64,000 nt of DNA from Lichenostomus cassidix (GCA_008360975.2 CM039193.1:4454501-4518500), one strand, 5' to 3'. Positions 1 to 13,550 are shown, counted from the first letter of the stretch. Program-made: numbers and translations. The notes: generated by a model not told the origin, from the sequence alone.

Positions 1-504
1 CAGCCACATACAGCAAGATAATTTTTCCAGGCTTTGTCAGTTTTCATGCAGGGCTTTGCTAGACAGCCAGAAACAACCAGATGTTTTGAGAAGGAATCCA
101 AAAACCATTTTATGAGGGAGAACAACAGGCCAGCTACCCCATGTCTCAGCAGGACAACCTTGCTCTCAAAAGCCTGCTCCATGCAAGATGCTGTTGCCAG
201 GTCTAATAATTTCACTTCAAAGTTTTCATTTGCTTCTCTTAGAAAAAGTTTGGAGTTCTGGGATTGAAAATGGGCTCCCTTGTTACATGAATACACCAGG
301 AGAATTAAGGAGAATTCATGTTTTAAAATATAGTTTCTAAGAATGTGTCATCAGTTTGGAACAAAGTCTGAAACCCTGTCAGTCCCAGGGTAGTTTTATC
401 GGCAGAACTGAAGGAGATTAATTCTGCAGCTGGGGCTCCTGAACAAATTATGTTACTCTAATGAATCATTCACTAATTCCTAGTCCTCCCTTTCTTCATC
501 TCTG

Positions 505-514
505 CCATATTTGG
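505..514. promoter_or_regulatory. CArG-box match (possible SRF site)
   Basis: The ten bases CCATATTTGG fit the serum response factor consensus CC(A/T)6GG exactly. Nothing else nearby supports a promoter. Such a ten-base match is expected by chance in a window this long, so binding is unproven. Confidence 0.15.
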
Positions 515-1407
515 ATAAGTAATGGAAGAATTCAAGGGGGAACTGGACAATCTCTCTTGTTCAATATCCTTGTTTTGATTTTCACATGTTCCTCTTTCCA
601 GATGCTAACTCATGACACTGGTTAGCAACAGCAGGGGTGGCGCAAACAGAAGCTGGAAGAGCAATGTCATTCTGACTCGGCTTCAGGGGGAAAAAAAAGC
701 CTAGACTGGGATTAAGTCATTCCCTCTGGTTCTTCATCAAAAGAATTGCCTTCATGATTTCCACGCCAGAGACTGAGCCTGGTGCTCGAGGCAGATGTTC
801 CTGGGTTCAAGCAGAGGGTGTGGGGAGTCAGGGACAAATGGTCAATCCTCCCTGGTTTGGGGACATATTCAGGGGAGGGATGTGCAGGATGGAGAGGAGA
901 GGCTGAGGACTCTCACCTTCAGTCCCTGGCCTGGGGAGCAGGAGCTGACAGGCTCTAGACTGGGCTTGCAGCCAGTAACACCCAGTCACCTCGGAAGTGG
1001 TGACTGTGCATTTGCAAGTGGAGAAGTAGGGAGTTGGCCTTTTCTTTGAGTGAAAGCTGAGGTTCTCCTGGGCTAGAGCAGCTCTAAGAACTACTGCCAG
1101 GAGAATGACAAATCCAAGGCCAAGAACAGGGTCAGAAGAGCTGGCAGCAGGCTGTGTGTCATTGGCTGCTCCTGGGGACCAGAGGGTTATTCCTTCAGTG
1201 GGGAAATCTTTTGGGTCTGACTTCTTGAGGAAGGCAGAAGGAAAGGCAGTGGAAGAAGCAGCCAGAGCTGGACCCCAGCAGGTATCACTCACTGGCACTC
1301 AGACACGGCCATGGACAAGCTGGGAACAACAGCTTGAAACTCAGGAAACGTCTGTGGAATAAAGTTTGTGAGGCCAAACCTCATCTGGCCAACACGGCAT
1401 TGCAAAT

Positions 1408-1690
1408 CCAGTTAATTAAACTGGTGCAAAGGCCAGAGCAGACGTCGATAAAGCAGGTTAAACTCTCACTTATGCTGATTTAATGTAATTCAGTACAGCA
1501 TCAGTGGTAGTTAAACTGATTAGAGAGTTAACTGGTTTAAATACATTTGCCCTAAGTACTGGTGCTGGTTGAACTGGACTGCTTTAAAGCAAAAAGCAAG
1601 CTGTAGACCTCTGCCAAACTTCCCCTGTTGTGTTTAAACCAGCACAACCTGTAGAGACACGTAAAAAACTGCTTTTAACCAGGAGCAAAG
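1408..1690. other. Cluster of TTAAAC/GTTTAA words, possible ancient repeat
   Basis: About seven near-copies of ttaaac, or of its complement gtttaa, with flanking ctgg or ccag occur in under 300 bases. One is the inverted repeat ccagtt-aatta-aactgg at 1408-1424; others lie near 1459, 1514, 1531, 1576, 1633 and 1673 in both orientations. This could be the worn remnant of a DNA transposon or other old repeat, or a conserved non-coding element. I cannot assign a family. Confidence 0.25.
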
Positions 1691-2606
1691 AGCACTGAGA
1701 GCAGGGGACTTGGCTCAGCAGCCCTGGTCTGTGGTGCCTCATTCTCAGCTTTCCTGAGAAACTGAGCCACTTTCACGTCAGCAACGCTTTGGTCTAAATT
1801 TGTTTCCCAAAAATCCTGTTATAAAAGGTGAGACTAAAATCACAGCTCGTTTTCAAAATACACAATCTCATCAATTTAGGGGGAAGGTGTTTGTTTCCTT
1901 TCCCACTGTCTAATAATAGTTTTGAATGGAAAAAGCACAGATTTTTCAGTGAAAACTTTCTCAGGCTTCCTGTTTTTTTACAATTCCATTAATGATTCCT
2001 GTGCTTTATGTGTCTTTTCAGATATTTCATTACAAGCACTATCTGAAGAGAACAGGACTTTTTTTTAACATTAGAAATATGAATATTAGTAGTCACAATG
2101 AGTTCAAATACCAAGACTTTAATATTTCTGCTTTACAACACATCATGAAACACAAACCCTCCTCGAATATCTTCAATTACTCACTCACCTGAAATCAGAA
2201 TATCAAATATTATTCTAATAAATACTAAAATATTCTCCACCTGAAGTCAGAATCCCTTTTTACCCACAGCATCTTCATAATTTCTACATTTCTATGCCAT
2301 CACCTAAAGAGTTTGTCTTCAAACAAAAACCAAGCAGTGAAAGAATCAGAAATCCAAAGCAAAATTAAAAAGTCTTTAGTACATAAAGCCTGCTGAGACT
2401 TGTGGGGTTTTTGAAGCAGAGGATTTAAAGGATAAAGGCCAATTTGCTGAATTTTTTGTGTTACCTTTCACACTTTTGGATGTACAAAAAGGATGCCTTC
2501 AGCTAGCAAGACAGTGTGGCAAGTGTTTTAAATCCATACTATACCAAGGTAATTGGGAGCATCAAGGGCCAAAACTATTTATAGTTAAGATCAAAACTAC
2601 TCATAC

Positions 2607-2629
2607 AAAAAAAAAAAAAAAAGAAAAAA
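2607..2629 (+). repeat. Poly-A tract
   Basis: Sixteen A residues are followed by G and six more A residues. No retrotransposon body was recognised upstream, so this is called a simple repeat rather than a processed-copy tail. Confidence 0.85.
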
Positions 2630-3828
2630 GCTTCCCAAACCTCTTCTTGAGTGATCATTAAATGCTTTACTCATAATATGGGCCTCTTTCAGATCCCCAC
2701 AGGGATGTAATACTTTTTTTTGCCCTCTTGCCTCTCAGCAGGATGCCATTTGATCTGAACAGGCACTGTAAGGCCATGTCATTGCTTCCATCTAGCTGGA
2801 AAGGATAATTTGCCAAAGGATTCTTTTTTCTTTAATGAGACTTCATTAAGAAAAGGGAAGGTAAAGGTAAAGGCCTGGGAACCCATCCCAGCACACTGGA
2901 TGTGAATCCCCTGGACCCATCTCATGCTTGGGAAGCCATGAAGAAGAGATGTCCCTTCCCTGAGTGCAAAACCAGGGAGGAGTTTAAATGTTTACTTCAA
3001 ATATGTGTGTGCAAGAAGCAAAAATGAGGCAACCTACCCAGTAAAATGCCTCTGTGGTTTTGCCCCTCTGTTTGCATCTCTCCAACAACTGTTTCCCTCA
3101 CTCTCCTTGGCTCTGTGTTCATCCAGCACTCGTTCCCATCAGTGCCACCCTGTGAGGAGGCTGACAGAAATGCTCTGGGGGGAGCATCAATGTCCCCAAA
3201 CACACAGCCATAGCCCAGCTGTGCCCCTGCAGTGCAGCCTCAATCACCCACTGCTTCTCTTCATTTTGTCAGTCCTTTGCAAAGCACCAACACTGCTTTC
3301 TGTATTGGGAGACTTGATATAGAATAGCCCAGCCTGGACCAAGCTGTGCAGAGCTGATACAGGAACAGACACATGGCTTAGCCTTCCACACCCTGCCCAA
3401 TGATGTAGTGCATGAGAGCAGGGTATCCAAACTGCTTCAGATGGCCTCAGTTATTTGGCACAGCAGCTTTCAGGGATGTAGCTAAAGTGAGCTGACTCCT
3501 CTCCAAGGAGCTCGTCAGTAAGAAAGCCAGACCTGGAGCTCCTGTTGTCTGCTTTCCCAGCAGTTAATGCCATTACTGGGGTAAAATTTAATAAAAAGTA
3601 CACTCTGTACAGCTGTGGGAGAATGGAGGAAACACTCTCTAGTGATATCCAGGGAAAGTCATTGCCTGGATAAAACTTATTTGCAGCACAAAGGCCTTGC
3701 TCAGCAGCAAGTCAAGCCTACTTGGAAGGGTTTAATCTAGAGATTAAAAGTTACCAGAAATCCACCTCCCCGTGCTCACCTGGGCTGTCCTTGCTACAGA
3801 CCTGTTTGCCTGTGGCATCCAAGCAGTG

Positions 3829-3881
3829 GATACTCAAGCAGATACTCAAGCAGATACTCAAGCAGAGCAGCCTTGAGTATC
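3829..3881. repeat. 12-bp triplet tandem repeat ending in a hairpin
   Basis: The unit gatactcaagca occurs three times head to tail (3829-3840, 3841-3852, 3853-3864) with no mismatch. Nine bases after the last gatactcaag comes its exact reverse complement, cttgagtatc (3872-3881). The third copy can therefore pair with it as a 10-bp stem with a 9-base loop. Slippage primed by the original inverted repeat would explain the expansion; that is inference. Confidence 0.85.
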
Positions 3882-4451
3882 ATGAACCCAGTACTTGCCT
3901 CACACCCATGTCTGCATCCAGCTAATTAGTCTGGTTGTTGTCAGAACCTCCACAAGTCTTTTAAATTTCAATAAAGGCAAAGAGGAAGCTCCATGCTGTA
4001 GCTCATGGGTTTTCTGATACACACCAGTGGGAGTTCCTGTATCAGTTCTACCTGATCCTTATCAGGGAAGAGATTTCTGAATCAGATTATTCTGTCTGGA
4101 GTTGATAAAGCCTATCTCACCTAATTTTCCCCAGCAGTGGCTGGATTTACTGGAACCAGGGATGGACTGGGGGCTACAGGTACTGCAGGATTGGAGTGCA
4201 AGATAAATAAAAATACATTATTTATAATTTCTACACATTATTAGCAGAAGCAGCACAAGGTGCAGTCACTGGCACTTCTGTGTATCCTAAGTGTTCATCA
4301 ACCTTTCCTTGATGTTAGCAAGTCTATTAATAAAGTGTTGCAAGCAATCAGAACTGCTCCACCAGCCTGGGAGGGGGAGTGTTGGTGACACGGTGTTCCA
4401 GCTGAAAGTCATGTAAAATCCTCTATCCCTTTTGCTGAAAGACACTATCAT

Positions 4452-4468
4452 CAGCAGCAGCAGCAGCA
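4452..4468 (+). repeat. Short (CAG)n microsatellite
   Basis: Five CAG units plus CA are visible. The tract is short, uninterrupted and not inside a recognised coding frame. Confidence 0.85.
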
Positions 4469-5362
4469 AATGTAAATGTGCAATCACAGCACCTTGTAAT
4501 TAATGGGAAGTCACAGGCCCCCTCAGCACTGCAGATCCTCTTCCACTGGTGGTGAGTGAACAGGATTCTTGCCCAGCTAGGGCATTAGCAGTAAAATTCA
4601 ACACATCCAGACTTAAAGAAGAAAAATACCACTGTGTGCTGACCTTCCCAGGTCTGCTGTGTCCCCTTGGTTGTGTGGCTGAAGCCACCCTGTCCCTCAG
4701 CTCCCTGGGTGATAGAAAGGGCTCTGCCCTGGAACTCAGCAGCAGGGTGATGCCTTTGCTGACTGCAGACACATCTGAAACCCCACGTCAGCACCCTGGG
4801 GAGATGCTGTCTGAGCTCATTGCAGAGCGCTAATACTGGAAAGATCATGTAGGCCTCGTTAAGAAATAGTTTTGTTCTTGAGTCTGTCTTACTTTTTAAA
4901 GCACCCAGGAGACAGCAGAACCACCACATTTCCTCTTACACTCAATATTCTGACTGGGGGCCTGAAGCACTCACTGCCAGATGTTGCCCTGCTCTCATAC
5001 AATCCATGTGACACAGGCATCAATGCCAGCAGCTGCATTTCCCTGTGATGTCAGTGCTCACAGCAGCCAGCAGAAAGTTCAAGGGGCAGCTAATGGGCAC
5101 ATGTGCAAGATCATGTATTTTAGATAGAGTGTTTTGGTCCTAAATATGTCTTGCCTGAGCCACCAAACATCAAGCTGCCTCTGCTCAGCACCACACCACC
5201 CCCATGTTTATTCTTTGTCATCATTCTCGCACATGCATCGTGCTGGTGGTGATACTTAGGTATTTTATTTTAAGTGAAAAAAATTAGTGTGGGAAAAACA
5301 AACATGTACTTCATTTATCCAAATTCTGGCCTGGATTTTTATAAGATTTTCTTGAAAATTGA

Positions 5363-5379
5363 ATTATTATTATTATTAT
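5363..5379 (+). repeat. Short (ATT)n microsatellite
   Basis: Seventeen bases of perfect ATT period lie in AT-rich surroundings. Confidence 0.85.
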
Positions 5380-8145
5380 GAAGAAAGAAGTATGTTAATG
5401 CTGTGCTGGTGCATATATTTACAGTCTCTCCTACACTCAGCATGAAGAAATAATTCACCACAAATAATGACATTCTGTTCCCATTGCAGCTTTGCCCACA
5501 TTCTCAGGTCTCCACGCAGCTTCAGCACAAAAAAAATCAAAAACAAGAGACATCCAGACCAGAGGAGGCCATGGAGTGCTTGCTGACAGGTCTGGGTGGG
5601 CACCCATGGCTTCCCATGCTCCTGACCTGTTTGATTGTCCCTTCCTTTGCTGTGTCAATAAAGGCAAGGAAAAACCCACCTGAACAGCACTCCAGCAGCA
5701 CAACCAGCTGCTGTCAGGTTTTAGAGCCATTAAAAGCTTGCAGGGAACCTTCCAGTACCAAACCAGAACAGATCAGCTGAAGAAATACCAGGAGTCTTCA
5801 AAGATTCTCGTCTGGGAGACAAAAGGACCTCCTGGTGTGATGTCAATGGATTGAAGATGCTAAGCAGGGAGCTGGTCCTAGGACCTCACTGTGCTCCCTT
5901 GGTCAGAGAAAACCCTGGATCTGTTCTCTGCCAGAAAGGGGACATTAAAAATGGGAAGGAAGCAGAGGGGAATTCCAGAGAACTGAGTCGGGGAGCACAG
6001 AAAAAACTGTTTGTTGCGTGTCTGGCATGCACCTGACTGACATTTCCCTCTTAAAAATGCTCCCAGTAGATAAACCCAGATAAAGGGGCAGAAGTCTTAT
6101 GATTCAAACACGTGTTGAATAAGAAACCACATAAATGAAAATATCAAGGATTCACTGACTGATGAAGCAATGAGCTCTATTCTGTAAACATATTTTCAAG
6201 GGAAAATCATGTGCCTTGTGTAGAAAAAAAAAGTTACTTTCTTTTGGCAAAGCTCTATGAAAGTTCAGTGAGCCACATCCAGTTACTCTCAGTGGGATCT
6301 GAAGCTTGCTTTAGGCTGCTTCCTATCTGAAGGATTTATTTCTTTTAGCAATGTTGTCACATTCTGTCCATTGAGTGTCACCTTGTGGCACAGCAGGACA
6401 CCAGAGGCACCAGGGCTCCTGGGCAGAATTGTGGGGTGGCCGTGCCTTGTGCCACCAGGGAAGACCTAAACCTGAGCTCCTGTTCCTTCTGGCTCTGAGC
6501 TACAGTTGGAAAGTCAAGCAGGAAAGTCCTTCCAAACGGCTGCTCACTCACCAAAATTAGGTCACTAAGGGGGAAGAAATGTCCCCGCAGACTGTAACAG
6601 CGAGAAACTTCCTACGTGAATTACGTGGGACTGGCAGCCTCTCTACGAATGCCACTCAAAGCACCCTCCCACCTCCAGGAGTCTATGGAGAGGGCACAGG
6701 CAATGGGATTTTTCCATTCTCTTAACCAAGTTTTTCCTTTCAGCCATTCCCAGCTCCTCTGGAACACTTCAGAGGGAGATTTACTGAAATACCTGTGGAC
6801 TGAGTGCCAGAGAAATCCAAAATCTGTGGCGATGGGTTGTGCCTGCAGTTGAGAGTTGCCATCCTTGGCTGCCCAACATCTCTGCCCTGGAGCCCACTGG
6901 GGTGCATGGACCATTCTCCTCAATAGGCCCAGCATCTCAAGCAACTCTTTTGGGATGGCTTTTGTGTGCAGTCAGCACAGGAAGCCACAAATATACTCAG
7001 AGTCATCCCCAAAATGGCAAAACTAAGCACAGCAATGTGCTTGACAACTTTTCCAGTCCTCAAGCTGGTTTCCGTGCTCAGAGCTGCCAGAATGGGCACT
7101 TCCAAGCAGGAATTCAGGTACCAGGAGGTCTAGAAACACTATTTTTTTGCACACATTCCTTCTCCCAACTTCTAAGCTCAGTCAACAGAACCCAGAAAAC
7201 GACGGGAAGGAAGCTTGTTTAGAATAGAGGAGAAGAAATCTTTCCAACTAAAATCACTGAAACACCTTTGGTTTTTGGCTCTGCAGAAATGCCAACACAA
7301 CCTTGAGGGTATATATGTGGAATTTTGCACTGGTGTGCAGGTATCCCTAGACTCACAGACCAGAGGACTCTGAACAGCCATGTACACCCCAACACACACG
7401 TAGAGCTGTTTACTCATGCTGAGTATTAGTGCTGCCATGAGTAGACCTGTAGTAACCAGTGACTGCTTCCTCAGAGAGGTACTGCTCAACACGGGTGAGG
7501 ACATTATGGCTTGAGAGAGGGTGAAGGTGTGCAATGAAATCTGGTTGACATCACTAGCAACCAACTTGCTCTCAGCGTGGGACCAATTAGGATGTCCCAG
7601 TCACTCTCAGGACACGATTTTATTATTTTTCAAGGATTCTCTTGTCCCATTGCAAGACACCTCTCTCCTTGAAGGGTCTTAAAACCCATGGAAGGGTTTC
7701 TGCATCAAGGTACCATTGCTCCACAGTCTGCACCCACAGCCATTTCAAGCCTCTTTTCCCTACAGGTGTAATCTCAAACAGTCCAGAACACAGAGGCACT
7801 GGAACACATCAGCTGACTAAAACCAAAAGTGCTAAATCTCAACCATCTGTTAAAAAATGTGGAACCATTGACTCATTAGTTTCATCTAACTCTACCAGCA
7901 CAATAAAAAAACCACACGCCTTCTGGAGAACAATATCAACACGTGGGGGAGGATATCATCTCTGCAACATGGGGTGGGATGTTGTCGTTCAGAACAACTC
8001 TCTGAACTCTGTCAGGTCAGAGCTGCAGTAGATTGGCAGAATTTGTGTGGCTTTATTGGGGTCTGGGTCAGTCCTTTCCCTGGAAATGGGTTTGGGTTTT
8101 CTCCTTTGACTGGGGATCTGGTGGTACAAAGCCAGGTGGGAGTTT

Positions 8146-8215
8146 GTCTGCTTTTACCACTCTATTTTAGAGAAGTTTTTGTCTGCTTTTACCACTCTGT
8201 TTATGAGCAGTTCTT
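8146..8215 (+). repeat. Diverged 35-bp tandem duplication
   Basis: Two adjacent 35-base copies (8146-8180 and 8181-8215) share the opening gtctgcttttaccactct and agree at 30 of 35 positions by hand alignment. The mismatches lie in the second half, so the duplication is not recent. Confidence 0.8.
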
Positions 8216-11200
8216 AAGCAATTCATTTTTGAGCTGAAATTACACACAACTAGCAAAAAGAAGATGCAAGCAGCCACCTCTCCCACCCCCCTGTTGGGCT
8301 GTCCCTGTCTCATCTGGCAAGTCCCTATTATCTGGGATCACAGTAATTCTGGGGGATTACTCACAGGCCAACCACAGCCACTTGGAACAACTTTTCCAGA
8401 CAAGGAGGAGTGAAAGCTGGTGAATATGAGTTTAGCAGAGAGTGCCTCAGTTCAGGGGAGCTGCTGAAGAAAACATAAATAACGAGGGAAATCAGCCCTT
8501 GGCCGAGTTCAACCTTTGAAAGTTGAAGTCTCCTGCTCATGAGCTCACCATGCTCTGCTGAGCAAGTGGAAGGGAAACGTTTTCTCTCTCCAGCGTGACT
8601 TGAAGAAAGGAAGTTGTGTGGGCAGAAGCACCGAGGTGACTCTAAATACAGTGATGTCTCCTTCCCTGCCACTCAGGCTTGAGAGCACTTGCTTTCTTCC
8701 AGTTGGGCAAGTTTCAATGGCAAGACGTATGGAGGAAGATATTCAATACCTCCTGCTCTGGAGACATTTATGTCTACAGCCAATTATGACTCCAGCCATG
8801 AAGTTTTTATTGCTACCTCTCATGCAGATTATTTATTGTGACTTCCTTTTTTGAGTAGGCTGTTTATTTTTAAGCAAGTGCTGTTACATTTTTCACTAGA
8901 TTACTAATAGCCACGTGCTCTGGCTGCTGAAGCTGAATAAGCTGATGTAACTGTAGGTCAGGATCTTAGCTCCTTCCTTAGTCTGTCCACAAAATAAATG
9001 TAGAGGATGAACTTGGTGTTTTCTCTAAGAGGTCTGTGTGCTTTCCAGTTGGAAGATAAGGCAGAGCCCCACTAGCAGAACAGCCATCAGGGGTGAGCTG
9101 AAATGGGTGGGACTGAGACTGAATTAAAACTTCTACCCACCATCAACAGGGCTTTGCAAAGTACAGGGTTAAGGCAGAACTTTGCATTTCAAATCACTTT
9201 TGCAGTAGCCCCTTATTTATGATGAAGCTCTTTAGGCTAACAGTAATTTAGGAAATTCTCATCCCAGTTTTGGACATTGCTTTCCAAAGCCCCACAGAAA
9301 GCTGACTGCACTCTCTGGCTCAGCTTGTGGCTCAATATTATAGTGGGCATCAAACACTCTCCTGGCATTGGGGTGCTCTGGGGGTTCCTTGGCCAATGTT
9401 ACACAGCCAAGGGCTTGCTGGAACATCTCAAAGCCCCTCCTCACCAATGTCCTCCACCCACCAGATTTTTTTATCCTGCTGGGAGTTTCTGACAGCATTT
9501 CTGGGTTTTGTTGGGGTTTTTCTGTTTGTGTGTCTAGAAATGAGGAAATAAGATTGCTCTGGGTTTCCTGAACATGTCTTCCTCTCATGAGAGGAGCTTA
9601 CTGGAAGCACACATTCCTGGATAGGCCAAACAGCCCTGGGCTGCCCTTGCTGGGTGCAGAACAAGGGAAAACAGATGCAACAATCAGGCTGTTTGGGGTG
9701 TCTCCTTACACTCCTCTGTGCTTTGCTCTTGGGCATTGAGCAAGATGGAGCAGAGCCAAGAGCCACAGAGCATCACCAGCTTCAGAGTCAGACCATCCCT
9801 CCATGCCATGGGGAGCTCCTGGAAAATGCTTCATCTGCTCATCAGTCTGCCAAGGACCTGGTGTTAGACACCTCCACTCTTCCCAGAGAAAAGATTTCAA
9901 GGAGACAATATACACCTACAAGCAGTTTTTAGGTTATTCGTGTACACAGGACTCTGAGGTAAAATGTTCCTGTTCAATCAAGAACACAATTTCCACAGTA
10001 TTTCCAGTTGCTGAGTCCATTATGTGGTACCCAAATTTCTGGGTGATTGGTGCATCTGTCTGGCACCTCCTATATGGTTATTGAAAAATAAATTTGTTCT
10101 CTACTATTTCAAGTGAAGATTACTGGGATGAGTACACTCCAAATTCCCCTGAAGCTGAAGTTTTGGGATGGGCTTCGAAGCCAATATGCTTTGGATCAAG
10201 CCTTCAGCACATTGCTCAATTTTCCATTCTTTGCAGAAAAACAGTTTACCAATTACAGGGTGGAAAAGGGCAGCAGAGAGGTTTCCAAACAGCTCTCACA
10301 GCAGTGTCAGTCCTCTCATTTAATGACCTCACCAAGTGCCACTGCAGACACCATCCCAAAACTGCTGTGTCCTATAGCTCTCAGATGCAGTGGTCACAGC
10401 TGAACTTCCTCCTTTTCTGGGATTAAATCAGAGGTTTTGACCAACTTCTATAATTAGGGAAGACCTATTTCCCCTTACTCCTTTCCATCTGAAATGTCTC
10501 AAAGGCTCTGTGGAAACTTGACATTTCTTATTTTAGCAAGGCAGATTTACATTCAAGTTCGGGAGCTGCTGCGCTGAGCAACTTTGGCTTCATGTTTGTG
10601 TGATTTACAGCTCGGTCTGCAGTCAGCATCTAAGCCCTGAAATCCACATTTCATCCCCAATCCTGCCGTTCTGGGCTGTCTGCAGCAGATGGTGCTGCTG
10701 ACTCGCCGGGAGCCAGAAAAGCAAACACCCTGCCCGGACATCAAGGCACCCTCTGGGAGAGACTCGTGTTGGGGAAAGGGATCAGAGCACAACACCTCCC
10801 ACCCTTCTTTGTGTTTGTCACCCATCCCAGGGCTGTCCAGCTCTAGCTGCACCCCTGCAAGTGTCCAGCTAGAAAGCAGGTAGGTTTTAGGATGAGTCAA
10901 TGAAAATACGAGGGAACAATTCTTTGCTAATGTGTAGGATCTATTTTGGGAGTAAAAAAAAAATTTTACATAGATGTAAACACACCTAGGATCTCACCCT
11001 AAATAAAATAATTACTTTTGTCCCAACTCCAATTCCCAATTGGAGAATTTGCCCTGTGCTCAGGACAGCTGACCCAAAGAGGCCAAAGGATGTTCCAAAC
11101 CAGAGAATGTCACACTCAACACAAACTGGGAGCCACTGCTCACTGCTCAGGAATGGCCTGGTTATTGGTCAGTGGGTGGTGAGCAATTGTAGTTTGAGTA

Positions 11201-11234
11201 ATTGAGTTTTATTCCTCTCTCTCAATTTCATTGC

Positions 11235-11275
11235 TATTATTATTTTTATTATTAGAAATATTAGTAATATTATTG
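11235..11275. repeat. AT-rich low-complexity tract (ATT-like)
   Basis: About 40 bases consist of degenerate ATT, ATTTT and AAT words with only two G residues. It is a decayed microsatellite without further signals. Confidence 0.7.
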
Positions 11276-12624
11276 GCCTGCTCCATCATCCTCAGGTCAG
11301 ACCATGTCCTGGGCCAGCTGCAGCCTCCATACAGGTGACATAGATTATTTTTCCAAGCTCAAATAGAAGTACCCAAAGTGGCCCTATGATTTTTCACCAA
11401 ATCAATACCTGAGAGCATAAATTCCTCACCACATAAAGCAACATATCAGCTCTAAATAATGAATGAGGTAGAAGCATACAGCTGGTTTAGAAAGACTAAA
11501 GAGACAAAGCATTACATCATTTACTGTCTGTTGCTAAATTCATAAAAAGCCTTACCTTAGGATCAATCAGCAAATCCCACTTTTCTGTGGCATGACTCCA
11601 AACTCAGGATGGCTGTCCTCAGAGGAATCTGCAGCAAACACTTGAAATATGCTCCTTTAAATTAGCTTCCATACTCCAGCAAGCAAGCCCCACCCCAGGC
11701 TGATCCCCTCCACCAAATTTTCTGGCACAAAGTTAATTTGGGCAAGTCTCAGGATGTAATTATTGCCCTTGAGTTTCCCCAGCAGGCTGCTGGGATGCCC
11801 TGCAGATCTGGGCAAGCCTCTATCAGCTGGGCCAGGCAGAGCATTCCTCCATCTGCTGCCCATCCCCTGCTCTTCTGGGGCAGCAGGCCCTAGGCAGAGA
11901 GGCAGGATTTTAGGAATAAGGGTCCTAAATTATCTAGATTTCCAGGGAGCAGATATAGCCTGTGACACGCAGTTTGGAGCTCCTAGGGTGTGAATATACA
12001 CCATGAAGTGGTGATTGAATATGCCTCCTGCAGCTTCAGGAGGAAGGAAAATCATCTGTTTCCAAGCAGATGATTTCTGCATCACTTTCTGGATGGCTGT
12101 AAAGCAGTGCAGTGTCAATGGTGTTTAGTCTTATATGCCACTTTCCCTGCCATGGATTCCAAAAGAGACCAGTCTGCATTTCCAGAGCACTGATAAAATA
12201 CACAAAGCATGAAAATTCTCATTTGGGGTGAAGATTTGTTGGATTTCATTCCAGACCAGCAAACCCATCTGTGTTCTGATGCATGCACTGAATAAGGGTC
12301 TCACTGAAGTGCAGTGAGGCTTTTTGCCTGTTCAAAGCACCTTCAGCACAGGAGATTCAGTCAGTACTGACTGATGAACAGGTAGTTGCTCTGCAGTAGC
12401 AGGATTTAGAAGGAATATTTTCCATGCCTGATATTATTTTGATCTATGTTACCAAATCTCATTCACCTCTCACCCTCACTATCAGATGAGATAGCAAGGA
12501 GCAGAAAAGCAGAAGATGTGGTGATACTGCTGCTCATGCTTGTAATATTCCTTTTGCTGATAAGTGACTCTGGATTTACAGCCTAAACCAGCAGAAAGGA
12601 TTGGCTACTTCATCAAAATATGCC

Positions 12625-12900
12625 CATAGAGTGGTTTGGGTTGAAAAGGACCTGAAAGATCATTGTATTCTAACTCTTCTGCCATGAGCAGGGACACCTT
12701 CCACTATCCCAGGTTGCTCCAAGCCCTGTCCAACCTGGCCTTGGACACTGCCAGGGATCCAGGGGCAGCCACAGCTTCTCTGGGCACCCTGTGCCAGGGC
12801 CTCCCCATCCTCACAGGGAGAAATTTCTTCCTAATATCCAATCTAGACCTCTGCCAGTTTAAAGCCATTCCCCTTTGCCCTATCACTCCCTGTATTGTTC
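12625..12900 (-). mobile_element. CR1 LINE 3' fragment, 5'-truncated, antisense
   Basis: Read on the minus strand, this matches the end of avian CR1 non-LTR retrotransposons: the last codons of the reverse-transcriptase ORF and the short 3' tail beginning near catagagtgg at 12625 on the plus strand. The minus frame 12704-12997 contains RLDIRKKF followed by WHRVPREAV and KARLD. That is the order expected at the C-terminus of CR1 ORF2, downstream of the reverse-transcriptase domain. The endonuclease and reverse-transcriptase domains are absent, so the copy is dead on arrival, as most CR1 copies are. Homology fades after about 12,900; the exact 5' edge is uncertain. The fragment is the best evidence that the window is avian. 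Confidence 0.93.
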
Positions 12901-13540
12901 TCTTGGATGCCTGTGCTCTCCTGCACAATTCCTTGTGGCTTAGCAGGTTAGAAATAAGTGATTTATCCCCATCTTCCACTGCTGTGTCATAGCTCATCCC
13001 ACATTAGCACAGCCCTTATCTGGAAGCAGGCAGGTGTGTCTGAACTCCTGTTTTGAACCAGGGTGTTGGATTTAGGGTCTGGGGGGACAAAACCAGTGCC
13101 AGGATCCTCAGCTCTGCCAGCCTGGCAGGGACAATCAAGCATGGCAGGGGAGGCTTTGACCCCAGAGCTGCCTGGATGGGTTTGCACATATCCACTCTGA
13201 AATACAGAGGAGCCACACGCAGGGAAAGTAAATGTGATCCCTCTGTGAGTGTCATTTGAGAGTGGTGACTTCAATATTTAAAGCATCCTTGGCTGCAGGT
13301 GCAGCACACTGGAGTTATCAACATTTCCCATGTTAGACAGCGAGCTGGTGCTGACCCCAAGGCTTAAATTAGTAACAAGATTACTCAGAGAAAAATAATG
13401 TTCTGAAAACCTTTATGGGACGAGGAAATATGCCAAAAGTAAGCTTGGCCAGTGTACTTAATAGATAGAAACCCATTTGTTTCTTTTTGAGAACTTAATT
13501 AAATTTCCCATGAATTCATTTGTAATAACAGTAATAAGCA

Positions 13541-13550
13541 CCATATATGG
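13541..13550. promoter_or_regulatory. CArG-box match in an AT-rich block
   Basis: CCATATATGG is a perfect palindromic-core match to the SRF consensus CC(A/T)6GG. It sits in an AT-rich block (about 13,370-13,620) that also has ttaattaaatt at about 13,496, a homeodomain-type word. The combination is more suggestive than a lone match, but binding is not shown by sequence. Confidence 0.25.

Larger units (their letters stand above)
1..12624. other. Gene-poor stretch, no gene recognised
   Basis: I see no coding exon with a recognisable domain in this stretch. Open frames are mostly below 130 codons, overlap on both strands and have no protein-like composition. The region holds short simple repeats, a 12-bp tandem triplication at 3.8 kb, a diverged 35-bp tandem duplication at 8.1 kb and a cluster of TTAAAC-type words at 1.4-1.7 kb, each listed separately. 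It could be intergenic DNA or the intron of a gene lying to the left; the sequence alone does not decide. Confidence 0.6.

Noticed and set aside
12663..12992. 109-codon plus-strand open frame
   Set aside because: Antisense shadow of the CR1 fragment.
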